Positions 1 through 8,450 of a stretch of DNA of 64,000 bases are shown here, piece by piece. A program made the translations under genes and the position numbers. Below the pieces are notes generated by a model. It had not been told where the DNA came from. It did not search any database and saw only the letters and a list, made by a program, of their open reading frames with translations. Position 1 is the first letter of the stretch, and each line of letters begins with the position of its first letter. Source of the stretch: Blautia_A ammoniilytica (GTDB lineage: Bacteria > Bacillota > Clostridia > Lachnospirales > Lachnospiraceae); NCBI RefSeq assembly GCF_025566965.1, contig NZ_JAOQJL010000017.1, forward strand, positions 14,202-78,201, in the 5' to 3' direction.

Positions 1-1
1 T

Positions 2-892
2 CTTATCAAAATCGGAAAATATATTGCAGGCAAACGAAAGTCTTTGGGGATGACACAAAAGCAACTGGCAGAAAAATTAGGTATGAGTGATAAGTCTGTT
101 TCTAAATGGGAGCGAGGAGTTTGCCTTCCGGATGTATCTGTTTATAAAGAACTTTGTTCAATTCTTGGTATTAGCCTCAATGAATTTCTGGCTGGAGAAG
201 ATATAGCCCAAGAGAACATGATTCAGAAGTCAGAAACAAATATTATTGAAGTAATCAGAGACAATATAAATAAACAGAAATGTCTGAAAATTATGAAATG
301 TATATTACTAGTTATATCTATTTGTGTTGCATCAATAATCGGATTTACAATATACCATTTTAAAAAACCACAGAATTTTATTTCGCCACTTGCAGAGGAT
401 AGTATAGAAATGCAGACGGCAGAATTACTTGCTGGACCGGATGGAGCATTCGTATATAAGTTTATCACAGCGGATAAATATAAAAAACTTAGATTACATA
501 TTTATCGATACGAATCAGGGAAATTGAGTGATCAGGACAAAGTAGAAATGGGATTTGAAGATATTCGTTCGCCAAAAAGTGGTGCAATCGTAATGGTGCC
601 TGATTTTGACAATTATGCAATTAAACTAATTATTTCAGGAGATGGTAGTAAGCTGTCAACTGAAATTCCTATTTTAGAAAATGTAGAGGATCGAGAGTAC
701 TATGGTAGATCAGCAACTGAAATAAAAAATGTCGTAGACATTAGATACAATGAGCAGCAGCCACTAATTGCTTTTGTTTATGATAACGATGAAATGAGTG
801 TTCCAACTTTAGACGATTTTATAAATAACCAAACAGATTATCTTTCAAAAAATGATTATGTGTATTATGTGGCATTTGAGTTTTGTAAGTAA
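2..892 (+). CDS. XRE-family regulator with membrane anchor (5' end outside window)
   Basis: The reading frame is open from base 2, so the true start lies upstream of the window; the first ATG inside it (44) cuts into the HTH domain. The visible N-terminus (LIKIGKYIAGKRKSLGMTQ) runs into a Cro/CI-type helix-turn-helix (QLAEKLGMSDKSVSKWERG). After about 80 residues comes one hydrophobic segment (CILLVISICVASIIGFTIY), and the remaining ~170 residues are polar and presumably outside the cell. This architecture, a cytoplasmic DNA-binding domain tethered to a sensor-like ectodomain, is common in Clostridia; the ligand is unknown. The HTH-TM reading is firm, the function is inference. The gene borders mobile-element debris downstream. 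Confidence 0.8.
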   Translation, partial: LIKIGKYIAGKRKSLGMTQKQLAEKLGMSDKSVSKWERGVCLPDVSVYKELCSILGISLNEFLAGEDIAQENMIQKSETNIIEVIRDNINKQKCLKIMKCILLVISICVASIIGFTIYHFKKPQNFISPLAEDSIEMQTAELLAGPDGAFVYKFITADKYKKLRLHIYRYESGKLSDQDKVEMGFEDIRSPKSGAIVMVPDFDNYAIKLIISGDGSKLSTEIPILENVEDREYYGRSATEIKNVVDIRYNEQQPLIAFVYDNDEMSVPTLDDFINNQTDYLSKNDYVYYVAFEFCK

Positions 893-1030
893 TAGACATA
901 TACATACGGAGAAGTAATGACAATAATGGCTCTGACCAGGGAGATATGGAGCAATGATTATTTTGCGATGGATGAATCAATTAAAAAGCACAAAGAGAAA
1001 AATGACCTGTTTTGTTTTCTTGTTTGCTAG

Positions 1031-1201
1031 GAAAGAAGGATAGAGGATACATTATTTTCCGGTGAATCGAAAAATATAGAGTACAAAGTTACCTTGCCAG
1101 ATAAAAGTGAAAAGTACATGAAAACAATCGTAGCTTTTGCCAATACACAGGTTGGCAGGCTGATTGTAGGAGTAGATGATAAAACACACCAGATTGGGTG
1201 A
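1031..1201 (+). pseudogene. Fragment of AlbA_2/Schlafen-type ATP-binding protein
   Basis: Fifty-six codons read as the N-terminal part of an AlbA_2 domain: a GESKNIEYKV motif followed by SEKYMKTIVAFANT and LIVGVDD, then a stop. The usual start codon, the rest of the AlbA_2 domain and the C-terminal ATPase part are missing, and the normally double-Gly after FANTQ reads Val-Gly. The preceding 926-1030 stretch is a 34-codon open frame with no recognisable homology. The intact AlbA_2-type gene at 53965-55638 belongs to the same broad family, but the two are not close in sequence. I read this as the relic of a decayed mobile element. Confidence 0.6.
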
Positions 1202-1202
1202 A

Positions 1203-1408
1203 AACAACGTCAATCCCAAAGTTATGCAGTATGTGATGGGGCGCTGGATGTCCAGTGGATATACGTTTAGCGCCGACCGTAGCGGAGCGAAGGCCATTCA
1301 GATGCACAGATCACAATGAATGTTTATAATCACATTACAGAAATGTCTCATGTGGAGAATGAGATGTCTAAAATGAACTTGCCAGAAACCGTACCTGCTG
1401 TGGTATAA
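1203..1408 (+). pseudogene. Tyrosine recombinase C-terminal relic, frameshifted by an insert
   Basis: Bases 1203-1241 encode NNVNPKVMQYVMG, the end of the catalytic core of a Tn916/ICE-type integrase. The continuing residues HSDAQITMNVYNHI, with the nucleophilic Tyr in MNVYNHI, are found in another frame from 1295 and run to a stop at 1406-1408. The two pieces join perfectly if bases 1242-1294 are removed. Upstream integrase domains are absent. So this is the 3' end of an integrase gene, first truncated and then split by a 53-nt insertion, marking the edge of a vanished integrative element. Confidence 0.7.
1242..1294. mobile_element. 53-nt structured insertion in integrase relic
   Basis: This segment separates MG from HSD in the integrase relic and shifts the frame by 53 nt. 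It contains CTGGATGTCCAG, which can fold back on itself, and with the preceding G residues forms GGCGCT...AGCGCC, so it can make a small branched hairpin. It is richer in G+C than its surroundings. No transposase is possible at this size. It may be a palindromic miniature element; no second copy was noticed in the window. Confidence 0.4.
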
Positions 1409-1419
1409 ACCAGAAGTCA

Positions 1420-1663
1420 TTGTTGTAAAATGTGGTAAGAAAATCAGACGAATATATCAGCTGGGAGATGACTCCCACCTCTATAGGTGGTGAGCAACAA
1501 GCTGGTATTAGTGGTGGGAGTCAATCCCCCAGCTGATATAGCCTCCGGCAGGATTGCAGAGGTGCGCAGGAGAAGTATGTCATGCAATTGCATGACGCGC
1601 ACCTCGCAGCAAGAATGCCGAGGCGTTCTTGAATTTTCCAAGATTTTGTTGTAAAAATGTGGT
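1420..1663. repeat. Near-identical 17/18-bp direct repeats flanking two palindromic segments
   Basis: TTGTTGTAAAATGTGGT at 1420-1436 recurs as TTGTTGTAAAAATGTGGT at 1646-1663. Between them lie two fold-back structures: ATATCAGCTGGG (from about 1453) pairing with its complement near 1530-1542 and enclosing GACTCCCACC/GGTGGGAGTC, and GAGGTGCGC (1559-1567) pairing with GCGCACCTC (1597-1605) around an 18-bp perfect palindrome at 1579-1596. The first hairpin resembles the subterminal stem-loops of IS200/IS605-type elements, but no transposase or TnpB is present. The repeats directly follow an integrase relic and could be attachment-site remains. No coding potential seen. Confidence 0.45.
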
Positions 1664-1742
1664 CAAACCAAGAAACCTCCGTGCGAAAGAGAATGTTACG
1701 CCATGCATGGCTCGTAGAGTTCACACAATCTTCACAAAATAA

Positions 1743-1785
1743 TTAGCACTCACCTCTTGACAGTGCTAATAGCATGTGTTATATT
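1743..1785 (+). promoter_or_regulatory. CIRCE operator (HrcA site) over a sigma-A promoter
   Basis: TTAGCACTC-N9-CAGTGCTAA at 1743-1769 matches the CIRCE inverted repeat with a single mismatch (first base of the right arm). A promoter TTGACA (1757-1762), 17-bp spacer, TATATT (1780-1785) overlaps it, so bound HrcA would block polymerase. It lies 130 bp before the Hsp20 gene. Confidence 0.9.
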
Positions 1786-1914
1786 ACACATAGAACAAAG
1801 GAAGAGGATAAAAAGAGAACAAAGAAATAGGTTCTATGAGATCCAAACAGATACCCGAGTTCCAAAGAAACAGGTAAAAAACATAAATGTATAATAAAAA
1901 AGGAGAGATGACTT

Positions 1915-2382
1915 ATGTTAATGCCTAGCGTTTTTGGAGAAAACTTATTTGATGATTTCTTTAATGAATTTCCATTCTATTATGATGATAAAGCACTGAA
2001 AGATACAGAGAAGAAGCTGTATGGCAGGAAAGCTAATCACGTAATGAAGACAGATATCAGGGAATTGTCTAATGGCTATGAATTGATGGTAGATCTGCCC
2101 GGATTTACAAAGGATGAGATCAAGGCTTCTCTGGAGAATGGATATCTGACCATCAGTGCTGAGAAAGGTCTTGATAAGGATGAACAGGAGAAGGAAACCG
2201 GACGTTACATCCGTAAGGAACGCTATGCCGGAGCCTGCAGCAGAAGCTTCTATGTGGGTGAGGATGTAGACCAGGAGGATGTAAAAGCTGAATTTAAACA
2301 TGGCATCCTGAAATTGTTCGTTCCGAAGAAGGAAGCAAAACCGGAAGTAGAAGAAAAGAAACATATCGCCATTGAAGGCTGA
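1915..2382 (+). CDS. Hsp20/alpha-crystallin family small heat-shock protein
   Basis: A 155-residue ATP-independent chaperone that holds unfolding proteins in the cytoplasm. Residues ~43-140 form the alpha-crystallin domain, with VDLPGFTKDEIKASLENGYL and the C-terminal strand GILKLFVPKK; the N-terminal arm is Phe-rich (NLFDDFFNEFPFYY) as is usual for oligomerising sHSPs. The start is set by AGGAGAG ahead of ATG. It is monocistronic, preceded by a CIRCE operator and followed by a terminator at 2395-2428, so it should be repressed by HrcA and induced by heat. HrcA-type control of hsp20, rather than only groE/dnaK, is seen in some Firmicutes. Family assignment is firm. Confidence 0.95.
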   Translation: MLMPSVFGENLFDDFFNEFPFYYDDKALKDTEKKLYGRKANHVMKTDIRELSNGYELMVDLPGFTKDEIKASLENGYLTISAEKGLDKDEQEKETGRYIRKERYAGACSRSFYVGEDVDQEDVKAEFKHGILKLFVPKKEAKPEVEEKKHIAIEG

Positions 2383-2394
2383 TATTTTTAATAT

Positions 2395-2428
2395 GGGGTG
2401 TGCACCATTGGGTGCATGCCCTTTTTTT
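2395..2428 (+). terminator. Intrinsic terminator after hsp20
   Basis: GGGGTGTGCACC and GGTGCATGCCC form a GC-rich stem (one weak pair region) followed by seven T residues, just after the hsp20 stop. Confidence 0.8.
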
Positions 2429-2537
2429 ATAAAAACGCTCCGCAAGGGTGCCTTCAGTGGAGAAGATCGCTTATAATAGATGTTGTGTGAACAGTAACGA
2501 TGTTGTACTGGCTGGAGGGCAAGCTTTAGGCACAGGG

Positions 2538-2566
2538 TTGACGGAATAGCTTTTTTGCTTTATTCT
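2538..2566 (+). promoter_or_regulatory. Sigma-A promoter for the exonuclease gene
   Basis: TTGACG, 17-bp spacer, TATTCT, ending 65 bp before the ATG at 2631. No operator is obvious. Confidence 0.55.
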
Positions 2567-2630
2567 TTCCTTATTGATTTATGCGCAGAAGAGATGATAG
2601 AAACGGCAAAAGGAAAGATGGAATCATACC

Positions 2631-3590
2631 ATGAATTATATTGTGTTTGATCTTGAATGGAATCAAAGTCCGGATGGGAAAAAATTTGAGAATGCAAGAC
2701 TACCATTTGAGATTATTGAGATAGGGGCTGTAAAGCTTGATAAAGATAAAAATATCATAGACAGTTTTCAACGGTTGATCAAACCGCAGGTGTACAACTG
2801 GATCCATGACAGTATCCATGAGGTGATCCATGTAGATTATAAAGATTTGACAGATGGCCTGCCTTTTCCGCTGGCAGTGCGGGAATTTCTTCAATGGTGC
2901 GGAAAGGATTATGCCTTTTTTACCTGGGGCAATCAGGATGTTATGGAGCTGCAACGTAATATGAAATATTATAATATGCTGTCACTGATCAAAGGTCCTG
3001 TTACTTATTATGATGTACAGAAGCTATACGGGATCTGTTATGAGGAAGACGGCGAGAGACGAGCACTGGAGACCGCAGTGCAGCAGCTGAAGATCAAAAG
3101 CCAGATGGAATTTCACAGGGCTGTTGCAGATGCATATTATACAGCATATGTGCTTCAGTATATTGATGATAATTGTATCCGTCAGAATCCATCCCTGGAC
3201 GTTTACCAGAATCCAAAGTCAAGAAAAGAAGAAGTTCATATGGAATATTCCATGTGGAATAAGTATGTTTCCAGAGAGTTCTTTTCCAGAGAGCGAGTGA
3301 TGAAGGACAGGGAGGTTTTAAGCACCTGCTGTCCTGTGTGCCATTGTCCTGCCAGACGGAAGGTACGATGGTTCATGAATAATAATTCGAAGGTTTATTA
3401 TTGCCTGGCAGTTTGCCAGGAACATGGAACCATAGAGGGAAAGATCCGTATACGGAGAACAGAAGAAGATAAATATTTTGCTGTGAAAACTCTATACCGG
3501 GTAGGTACAGAAGAGGCGGAGAAAATCCGTGAAAAACGGGATTCTCTCCGCCTGAAGCGACAGTTAAAAAGAAAGCAGGAGGTCCGATAG
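2631..3590 (+). CDS. DEDD-type 3'-5' exonuclease (KapD/RNase T-like)
   Basis: A 319-residue protein whose first ~180 residues are a 3'-5' exonuclease domain: ExoI motif FDLEWNQ at residues 5-11, IIEIGAVKLD nearby, ExoII around FFTWGNQDVMELQ, and ExoIII FHRAVADAYYTA with the final Asp. These acidic residues bind two metal ions and cleave a nucleic acid 3' end. The C-terminal ~120 residues contain a Cys cluster (STCCPVCHCPARRK) that may bind zinc, plus a very basic tail, suggesting RNA or DNA binding. KapD, a sporulation-kinase inhibitor homologue, has the same catalytic domain, but the substrate here is unknown. Its 3' end overlaps the convergent carboxypeptidase gene by 27 bp. Confidence 0.85.
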   Translation: MNYIVFDLEWNQSPDGKKFENARLPFEIIEIGAVKLDKDKNIIDSFQRLIKPQVYNWIHDSIHEVIHVDYKDLTDGLPFPLAVREFLQWCGKDYAFFTWGNQDVMELQRNMKYYNMLSLIKGPVTYYDVQKLYGICYEEDGERRALETAVQQLKIKSQMEFHRAVADAYYTAYVLQYIDDNCIRQNPSLDVYQNPKSRKEEVHMEYSMWNKYVSREFFSRERVMKDREVLSTCCPVCHCPARRKVRWFMNNNSKVYYCLAVCQEHGTIEGKIRIRRTEEDKYFAVKTLYRVGTEEAEKIREKRDSLRLKRQLKRKQEVR

Positions 3591-4808
3591 GACCTCTTTT
3601 TCATATTGTACACCCCATCCTACCAGCTGACCGTTATAATAATAGCTGCTGTTTAAAAGAAGAGGACCGGCAGCGTTGGAGCCTAAGCCCTGCTGCTTTT
3701 CCAGGGCAGATACATCTGTTCCCTTGGGAACGGTAACATATACAGTTCTGGTATAGGGAAACGGGCAGGTATTGCCATTATTTTGAAGAATATATTTGTC
3801 GCAGGCAAGATCCGCAGTAACTACAGGGGTCTTATCCTGTTTCAGATTGATCTTCTCAAAATTGCCAAACCCATAATCCAGCAGGGATGCTGTATCAGAC
3901 CAGCCACCGTTAATGGTACCCATAACCACCACCAGAAGGGTCATATTCCCCCGTTTGGCATAAGTAACAAGCGTATTTCCTGCTGCTTCCGTGTATCCGG
4001 TCTTGCCGCCAAGAACACCTTCATAAGCATAGTCACGGCCTTCCATCATTTTGTGATGGTTCAGGAGATAACGGGTTTCCTCGAACTTGTTGGTAGGAGG
4101 AATCTCGAAGATCTTCCGTGTAACGTATTTGCGGAACAGTGGATTGTACCAGGCTGCCCGTGAGATCTTAGCCATATCATTAGCAGTGGTAACATGATTC
4201 TCATCCGGAAGACCGTTAGGATTGTTAAAGTGAGTATTAGTACAGCCAATTTCCGCTGAACGGGTATTCATAAGCTCTACAAACTTTTTCACAGAACCGG
4301 AAACAGATTCTCCGATAGCCAGGGCAATTTCATTGGCTGATTCCAACATCAGAGCCATCAATGCCTGATGGACAGTAAAGATCTCGTCAGTATCTGCGTA
4401 AATACTGGAATCGCCGGGGGAGATGCCATGTGCAGCAGCTTCTGACATCACCAGCTTGTTCTGTACACTTAAGTTCTCACAGCCAAGAAGTGCTGTCAGG
4501 ATCTTGGTAATGCTGGCTGGGTACATTTTCTCGTCCGGATTTTTGGAATAAAGGATGGCACCGGTGTACACGTCCATCATCACTGCAGAACGGGCTTCCA
4601 CCTGGGGACCCTGTGGCCAGCCGGGGATGGAATTGCTTTCCGGGGCAGCATAATAGGCCTCTGTGTGAGGATCCGGTGTAGGCGTGGGGGATTCAGCAGC
4701 AGATTCTCCTTCTTCGCCAAAGGCAAATGCAGGCTGTGTGACAAGCATTCCGGCAGATAAAGTGATACATAAAAGACGTTTTAATATTTTTTTTCCTGAT
4801 TTAACCAT
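3564..4808 (-). CDS. dacF: D-alanyl-D-alanine carboxypeptidase (DacF/PBP5-like)
   Basis: A secreted, low-molecular-weight penicillin-binding protein of 414 residues that trims the terminal D-Ala of peptidoglycan stem peptides. It has a signal peptide ending in QPAFA, a Pro/Thr-rich linker, then the S11 peptidase domain: SxxK nucleophile S99-I-T-K102, SxN S157-A-N159 and KTG 269-271, followed by a PBP5 C-terminal beta domain. An upstream in-frame ATG exists at 4823, but AAAGGA sits between it and the ATG at 4808, at the right spacing for 4808, so I use 4808. A TATAAT box for this strand is at 4861-4866. In spore-formers DacF-type enzymes adjust peptidoglycan crosslinking; whether this copy is sporulation-specific cannot be told. 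Confidence 0.93.
   Translation of the reverse strand: MVKSGKKILKRLLCITLSAGMLVTQPAFAFGEEGESAAESPTPTPDPHTEAYYAAPESNSIPGWPQGPQVEARSAVMMDVYTGAILYSKNPDEKMYPASITKILTALLGCENLSVQNKLVMSEAAAHGISPGDSSIYADTDEIFTVHQALMALMLESANEIALAIGESVSGSVKKFVELMNTRSAEIGCTNTHFNNPNGLPDENHVTTANDMAKISRAAWYNPLFRKYVTRKIFEIPPTNKFEETRYLLNHHKMMEGRDYAYEGVLGGKTGYTEAAGNTLVTYAKRGNMTLLVVVMGTINGGWSDTASLLDYGFGNFEKINLKQDKTPVVTADLACDKYILQNNGNTCPFPYTRTVYVTVPKGTDVSALEKQQGLGSNAAGPLLLNSSYYYNGQLVGWGVQYEKEVLSDLLLSF
3579..3602. terminator. Bidirectional terminator inside overlapping gene ends
   Basis: GAGGTCC-GATA-GGACCTC is a perfect 7-bp hairpin followed by T5. It lies across the stop codon of the exonuclease and inside the last codons of the convergent carboxypeptidase gene, so the hairpin is also coding sequence on both strands. 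Confidence 0.75.
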
Positions 4809-4913
4809 AAAAATTCCTTTCATCTTAGCTTACAGGTTAGCATTTCCGAAATTTTGCTTCATTATAACACTTTTTTTCAGTAAAGAACAGGTGGAAAACT
4901 TGCCTAAAAAGTC

Positions 4914-4943
4914 TTGACACAGGGAATTTCATGCACTTATAAT
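4914..4943 (+). promoter_or_regulatory. Promoter of the T-box ileS transcript
   Basis: TTGACA (4914-4919), 18-bp spacer, TATAAT (4938-4943), immediately before the T-box leader. Confidence 0.85.
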
Positions 4944-4949
4944 AGAAAA

Positions 4950-5214
4950 GCATATGGAAAAACCATGATGGAGACAGTAAGCGGTATTGAAAGCTTCAGC
5001 GAGCCGGGGAGGGTGGAAGCCTGGTGTGAGTCAGATATAGCAGAAGATCACTCCGGAGTTGCGTCCCTGAGGGTGTCTGGCAGCAGATACAGGTAGGGGA
5101 TGACGGATTTCCCACGTTAACGGGAACGGGTATCGGGCATATGGCCCTGTACATTGTAACAGGTGGTATTACGAGAGCACTTCGCCTTCGTCCTTTTACG
5201 GGCGGAGGCTTTTT
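4950..5214 (+). promoter_or_regulatory. T-box riboswitch, isoleucine-specific
   Basis: The leader contains the Stem I signature AGCGAGCCGGGGAGGGTGG, a specifier region GAAGATCACTCC in which ATC (5047-5049) is an isoleucine codon, a stem III (CCCACGTTAACGGG), the T-box sequence AACAGGTGGTATTACGAG (5158-5175) whose GGTGG pairs with the tRNA NCCA end, and an intrinsic terminator with arms 5184-5193 and 5200-5209 and T5. Uncharged tRNA-Ile should stabilise the antiterminator and allow expression of ileS and the gene behind it. Confidence 0.92.
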
Positions 5215-5287
5215 AAGTTGTAATAAGAGGCTTTTTTGAAGTTCCCTGTTACACATTTCTCAAGGATGAGCAAAAGGAGGAAATGCG

Positions 5288-8200
5288 ATGTATCAGAAAG
5301 TAGATACGAACCTGAACTTTGTAGACCGGGAAAAAAAGGTTGAAAAGTTTTGGAAAGACAATGACATTTTTGAAAAAAGCATGGAAAACCGTAAAGAGGG
5401 ACCAACATATACTTTTTACGACGGACCGCCAACAGCCAACGGAAAGCCTCATATCGGACATGTACTTACCAGAGTTATCAAGGATATGATTCCAAGATAT
5501 CGGGCAATGAAGGGCTACATGGTTCCAAGAAAGGCAGGCTGGGATACTCATGGACTTCCGGTAGAACTGGAAGTTGAGAAGAAGCTGGGGCTTGATGGAA
5601 AGGATCAGATCGAGGAATACGGAATTGAGCCTTTTATCAAACAGTGTAAAGAAAGTGTATGGAAATATAAGGGAATGTGGGAGGATTTTTCCTCTACTGT
5701 AGGATTCTGGGCTGATATGGAGCACCCTTATGTTACCTATGAAGATAATTATATTGAGTCTGAGTGGTGGGCATTAAAGCAGATCTGGGACAAAGGCCTG
5801 TTATACAAAGGATTTAAGATCGTGCCTTACTGTCCAAGATGTGGGACACCGCTTTCCGCTCAGGAGGTTTCCCAGGGCTATAAGCTGGTAAAAGAGCGTT
5901 CTGCTATTGCAAGGTTTAAGGTAAAAGGTGAGGATGCATACTTCCTGGCATGGACCACAACTCCGTGGACTCTGCCATCCAACGTGGCTCTTTGTACAAA
6001 TCCTCAGGATACTTACTGCAAAGTAAAGGCAGCAGACGGTTATACTTATTATATGGCAGAAGCACTGCTGGATACTGTTCTTGGCAAGCTTGCCACAGAA
6101 GAAGCACCTGCTTATGAGATCCTTGAGAAATTTACAGGAAAAGATCTGGAATATAAAGAGTATGAGCCGCTGTTTGACTGCACCGGTGAATACGTGAAAA
6201 AACAGGGCAAAAAAGCTCATTACGTTGTATGTGATGATTATGTATCCATGAGTGATGGTACTGGTATCGTTCATATTGCGCCTGCTTTCGGTGAAGATGA
6301 CAGCCGTATTGGACGGAACTACGGGCTTCCGTTTGTACAGTTTGTAGACGGTAAAGGCGATATGACTGCAGAAACTCCCTATGCAGGAGTATTTGTTAAA
6401 GATGCAGATCCTATGGTTCTGAAAGATCTGGATAAAGAGGGCAAGCTGTTTTCAGCACCTAAGTTTGAGCATGATTATCCTCATTGCTGGCGTTGCGATA
6501 CACCGCTGATCTATTACGCAAGAGAATCCTGGTTCATCAAGATGACTGCAGTAAAGGATGACCTGATCCGCAACAATAATACCATCAACTGGATTCCGGA
6601 AAGCATTGGAAAAGGTCGTTTCGGTGACTGGTTGGAGAATGTACAGGATTGGGGCATCAGCCGTAACAGATACTGGGGAACACCTTTGAATATCTGGGAA
6701 TGCCAGTGCGGACATATGGAGTCTATTGGCAGCCGTCAGGAGTTATTTGAAAAGACAGGGGATGAAAGAGCTAAGACCATCGAGCTCCATCGCCCATACC
6801 TGGATGATCTGACCATGAAATGTCCGAAATGTGGCGGTACCATGCATCGTGTACCGGAGGTAATTGACTGCTGGTTTGATTCCGGAGCAATGCCGTTTGC
6901 ACAGCATCATTATCCATTTGAAAATAAAGAGCTTTTTGAACAGCAGTTCCCGGCAGACTTTATTTCCGAGGCTGTTGACCAGACAAGAGGATGGTTCTAT
7001 TCCTTACTTGCAGAGTCTACCCTTCTGTTCAACAAAGCACCCTACAGGAATGTAATCGTTCTTGGCCATGTGCAGGATGAAAATGGACAGAAGATGAGTA
7101 AATCCAAAGGAAATGCAGTAGATCCTTTTGATGCACTGGAAACATACGGCGCAGATGCGATCCGCTGGTATTTCTATATCAACAGTGCACCATGGCTGCC
7201 AAACCGCTTCCACGGCAAAGCAGTGCAGGAAGGTCAGCGTAAGTTCATGAGCACTCTTTGGAATACCTATGCATTCTTTGTATTGTATGCAAACATTGAC
7301 GAATTTGACGCAACGAAGTATACTCTGGACTATGATAAGCTCTCTGTTATGGATAAATGGCTGCTGAGTAAGCTGAATACGGTTGTTAAGACTGTAGATC
7401 AGGATCTGGCAGACTATAAGATTCCGGAAAGTGCAAGAGCACTTCAGAACTTTGTAGATGAAATGAGTAACTGGTATGTAAGAAGAAGCCGTGAGCGTTT
7501 CTGGGCAAAAGGAATGGAGCAGGATAAGATCAATGCTTACATGACTTTATATACAGCTCTTGTGACCATTTCCAAGACAGCAGCTCCTCTGATCCCGTTT
7601 ATGACAGAAGATATTTATCAGAATCTGGTAAGAAGTATTGATAAGACTGCACCTGAGAGTATCCATCTCTGCGACTTCCCTACAGTGAAGGAAGAGTGGA
7701 TCAATAAGGAACTGGAAGATAACATGGAAGAAGTGCTGAAGGTGGTTGTTCTTGGCCGTGCCTGCAGAAATACTGCAAACATCAAGAACCGTCAGCCTAT
7801 CGGTACCATGTATGTGAAGGCTCCAGAGAAGATGGATACATTCTTTACTGATATTATTGCAGATGAACTGAATGTAAAAGAAGTAAAATTCACAGATGAT
7901 GTGGAATCCTTTATTTCCTACAGCTTTAAGCCACAGCTTCGTACGGTTGGACCGAAATACGGCAAGCTTCTGGGCGGTATCCGTAAGGCACTTGCTGAGA
8001 TCAACGGAAGCAAGGCAATGAATGAACTGAAGACCAATGGTGTTCTTGTTCTGGACATCGACGGAAATAAGGTTGAACTGACAGAGGAAGATCTGCTGAT
8101 CGAGACTGCCCAGACAGAGGGCTATATGACAGAGACAGACGGCGATACAGCAGTTGTACTGGATACCAATCTGACTCCGGAACTGCTGGAGGAAGGTTTT

Positions 8201-8449
8201 GTACGTGAGATCATCAGCAAGATCCAGACCATGCGTAAAGAAGCAGGATTTGAGGTTATGGATAAGATCCTGGTTTATGCAAAAGATAATGATAAGGTTA
8301 TGGATGTGATGAAAGCGCATCAGGATGAAATCAAAGGCGAGGTTCTGGCAGATCAGATCATTCTGGGCGAAGTTCAGGGTTATACAAAAGAGTGGAATAT
8401 CAATAAAGAGCAGGTAACGCTGGCAGTAGTTAAAGTACAGGAGGATTAA
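5288..8449 (+). CDS. ileS: Isoleucyl-tRNA synthetase, type 2
   Basis: Charges tRNA-Ile with isoleucine in the cytoplasm and edits misactivated valine. It has 1053 residues, the length of the eukaryotic/archaeal-like IleRS2 class rather than the ~920 of common bacterial IleRS1. The HIGH motif is at 55-58 within PPTANGKPHIGH, the KMSKS motif at 602-606, and the CP1 editing domain lies between (TTTPWTLPSN). Cys pairs CPRCG and CPKCGG suggest zinc sites, and the C-terminus carries a DUF5915-type extension. IleRS2 enzymes are generally insensitive to mupirocin. The ATG at 5288 follows AAAGGAGG. It is controlled by the T-box leader, and only one base separates its stop from glgP. Confidence 0.97.
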   Translation: MYQKVDTNLNFVDREKKVEKFWKDNDIFEKSMENRKEGPTYTFYDGPPTANGKPHIGHVLTRVIKDMIPRYRAMKGYMVPRKAGWDTHGLPVELEVEKKLGLDGKDQIEEYGIEPFIKQCKESVWKYKGMWEDFSSTVGFWADMEHPYVTYEDNYIESEWWALKQIWDKGLLYKGFKIVPYCPRCGTPLSAQEVSQGYKLVKERSAIARFKVKGEDAYFLAWTTTPWTLPSNVALCTNPQDTYCKVKAADGYTYYMAEALLDTVLGKLATEEAPAYEILEKFTGKDLEYKEYEPLFDCTGEYVKKQGKKAHYVVCDDYVSMSDGTGIVHIAPAFGEDDSRIGRNYGLPFVQFVDGKGDMTAETPYAGVFVKDADPMVLKDLDKEGKLFSAPKFEHDYPHCWRCDTPLIYYARESWFIKMTAVKDDLIRNNNTINWIPESIGKGRFGDWLENVQDWGISRNRYWGTPLNIWECQCGHMESIGSRQELFEKTGDERAKTIELHRPYLDDLTMKCPKCGGTMHRVPEVIDCWFDSGAMPFAQHHYPFENKELFEQQFPADFISEAVDQTRGWFYSLLAESTLLFNKAPYRNVIVLGHVQDENGQKMSKSKGNAVDPFDALETYGADAIRWYFYINSAPWLPNRFHGKAVQEGQRKFMSTLWNTYAFFVLYANIDEFDATKYTLDYDKLSVMDKWLLSKLNTVVKTVDQDLADYKIPESARALQNFVDEMSNWYVRRSRERFWAKGMEQDKINAYMTLYTALVTISKTAAPLIPFMTEDIYQNLVRSIDKTAPESIHLCDFPTVKEEWINKELEDNMEEVLKVVVLGRACRNTANIKNRQPIGTMYVKAPEKMDTFFTDIIADELNVKEVKFTDDVESFISYSFKPQLRTVGPKYGKLLGGIRKALAEINGSKAMNELKTNGVLVLDIDGNKVELTEEDLLIETAQTEGYMTETDGDTAVVLDTNLTPELLEEGFVREIISKIQTMRKEAGFEVMDKILVYAKDNDKVMDVMKAHQDEIKGEVLADQIILGEVQGYTKEWNINKEQVTLAVVKVQED

Positions 8450-8450
8450 C

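Noticed and set aside
1444..1724. Short minus-strand frames in the palindrome region
   Set aside because: They run across palindromes and repeats and show no protein character.
1945..2445. Open frame on the minus strand opposite hsp20
   Set aside because: Shadow of hsp20 codon structure with no ribosome site or family pattern; same reasoning for other long minus-strand frames opposite ileS, glgP, hyuA, galT and others.
4744..4823. dacF start at 4823
   Set aside because: The ribosome site AAAGGA lies downstream of that ATG and is spaced for the ATG at 4808.
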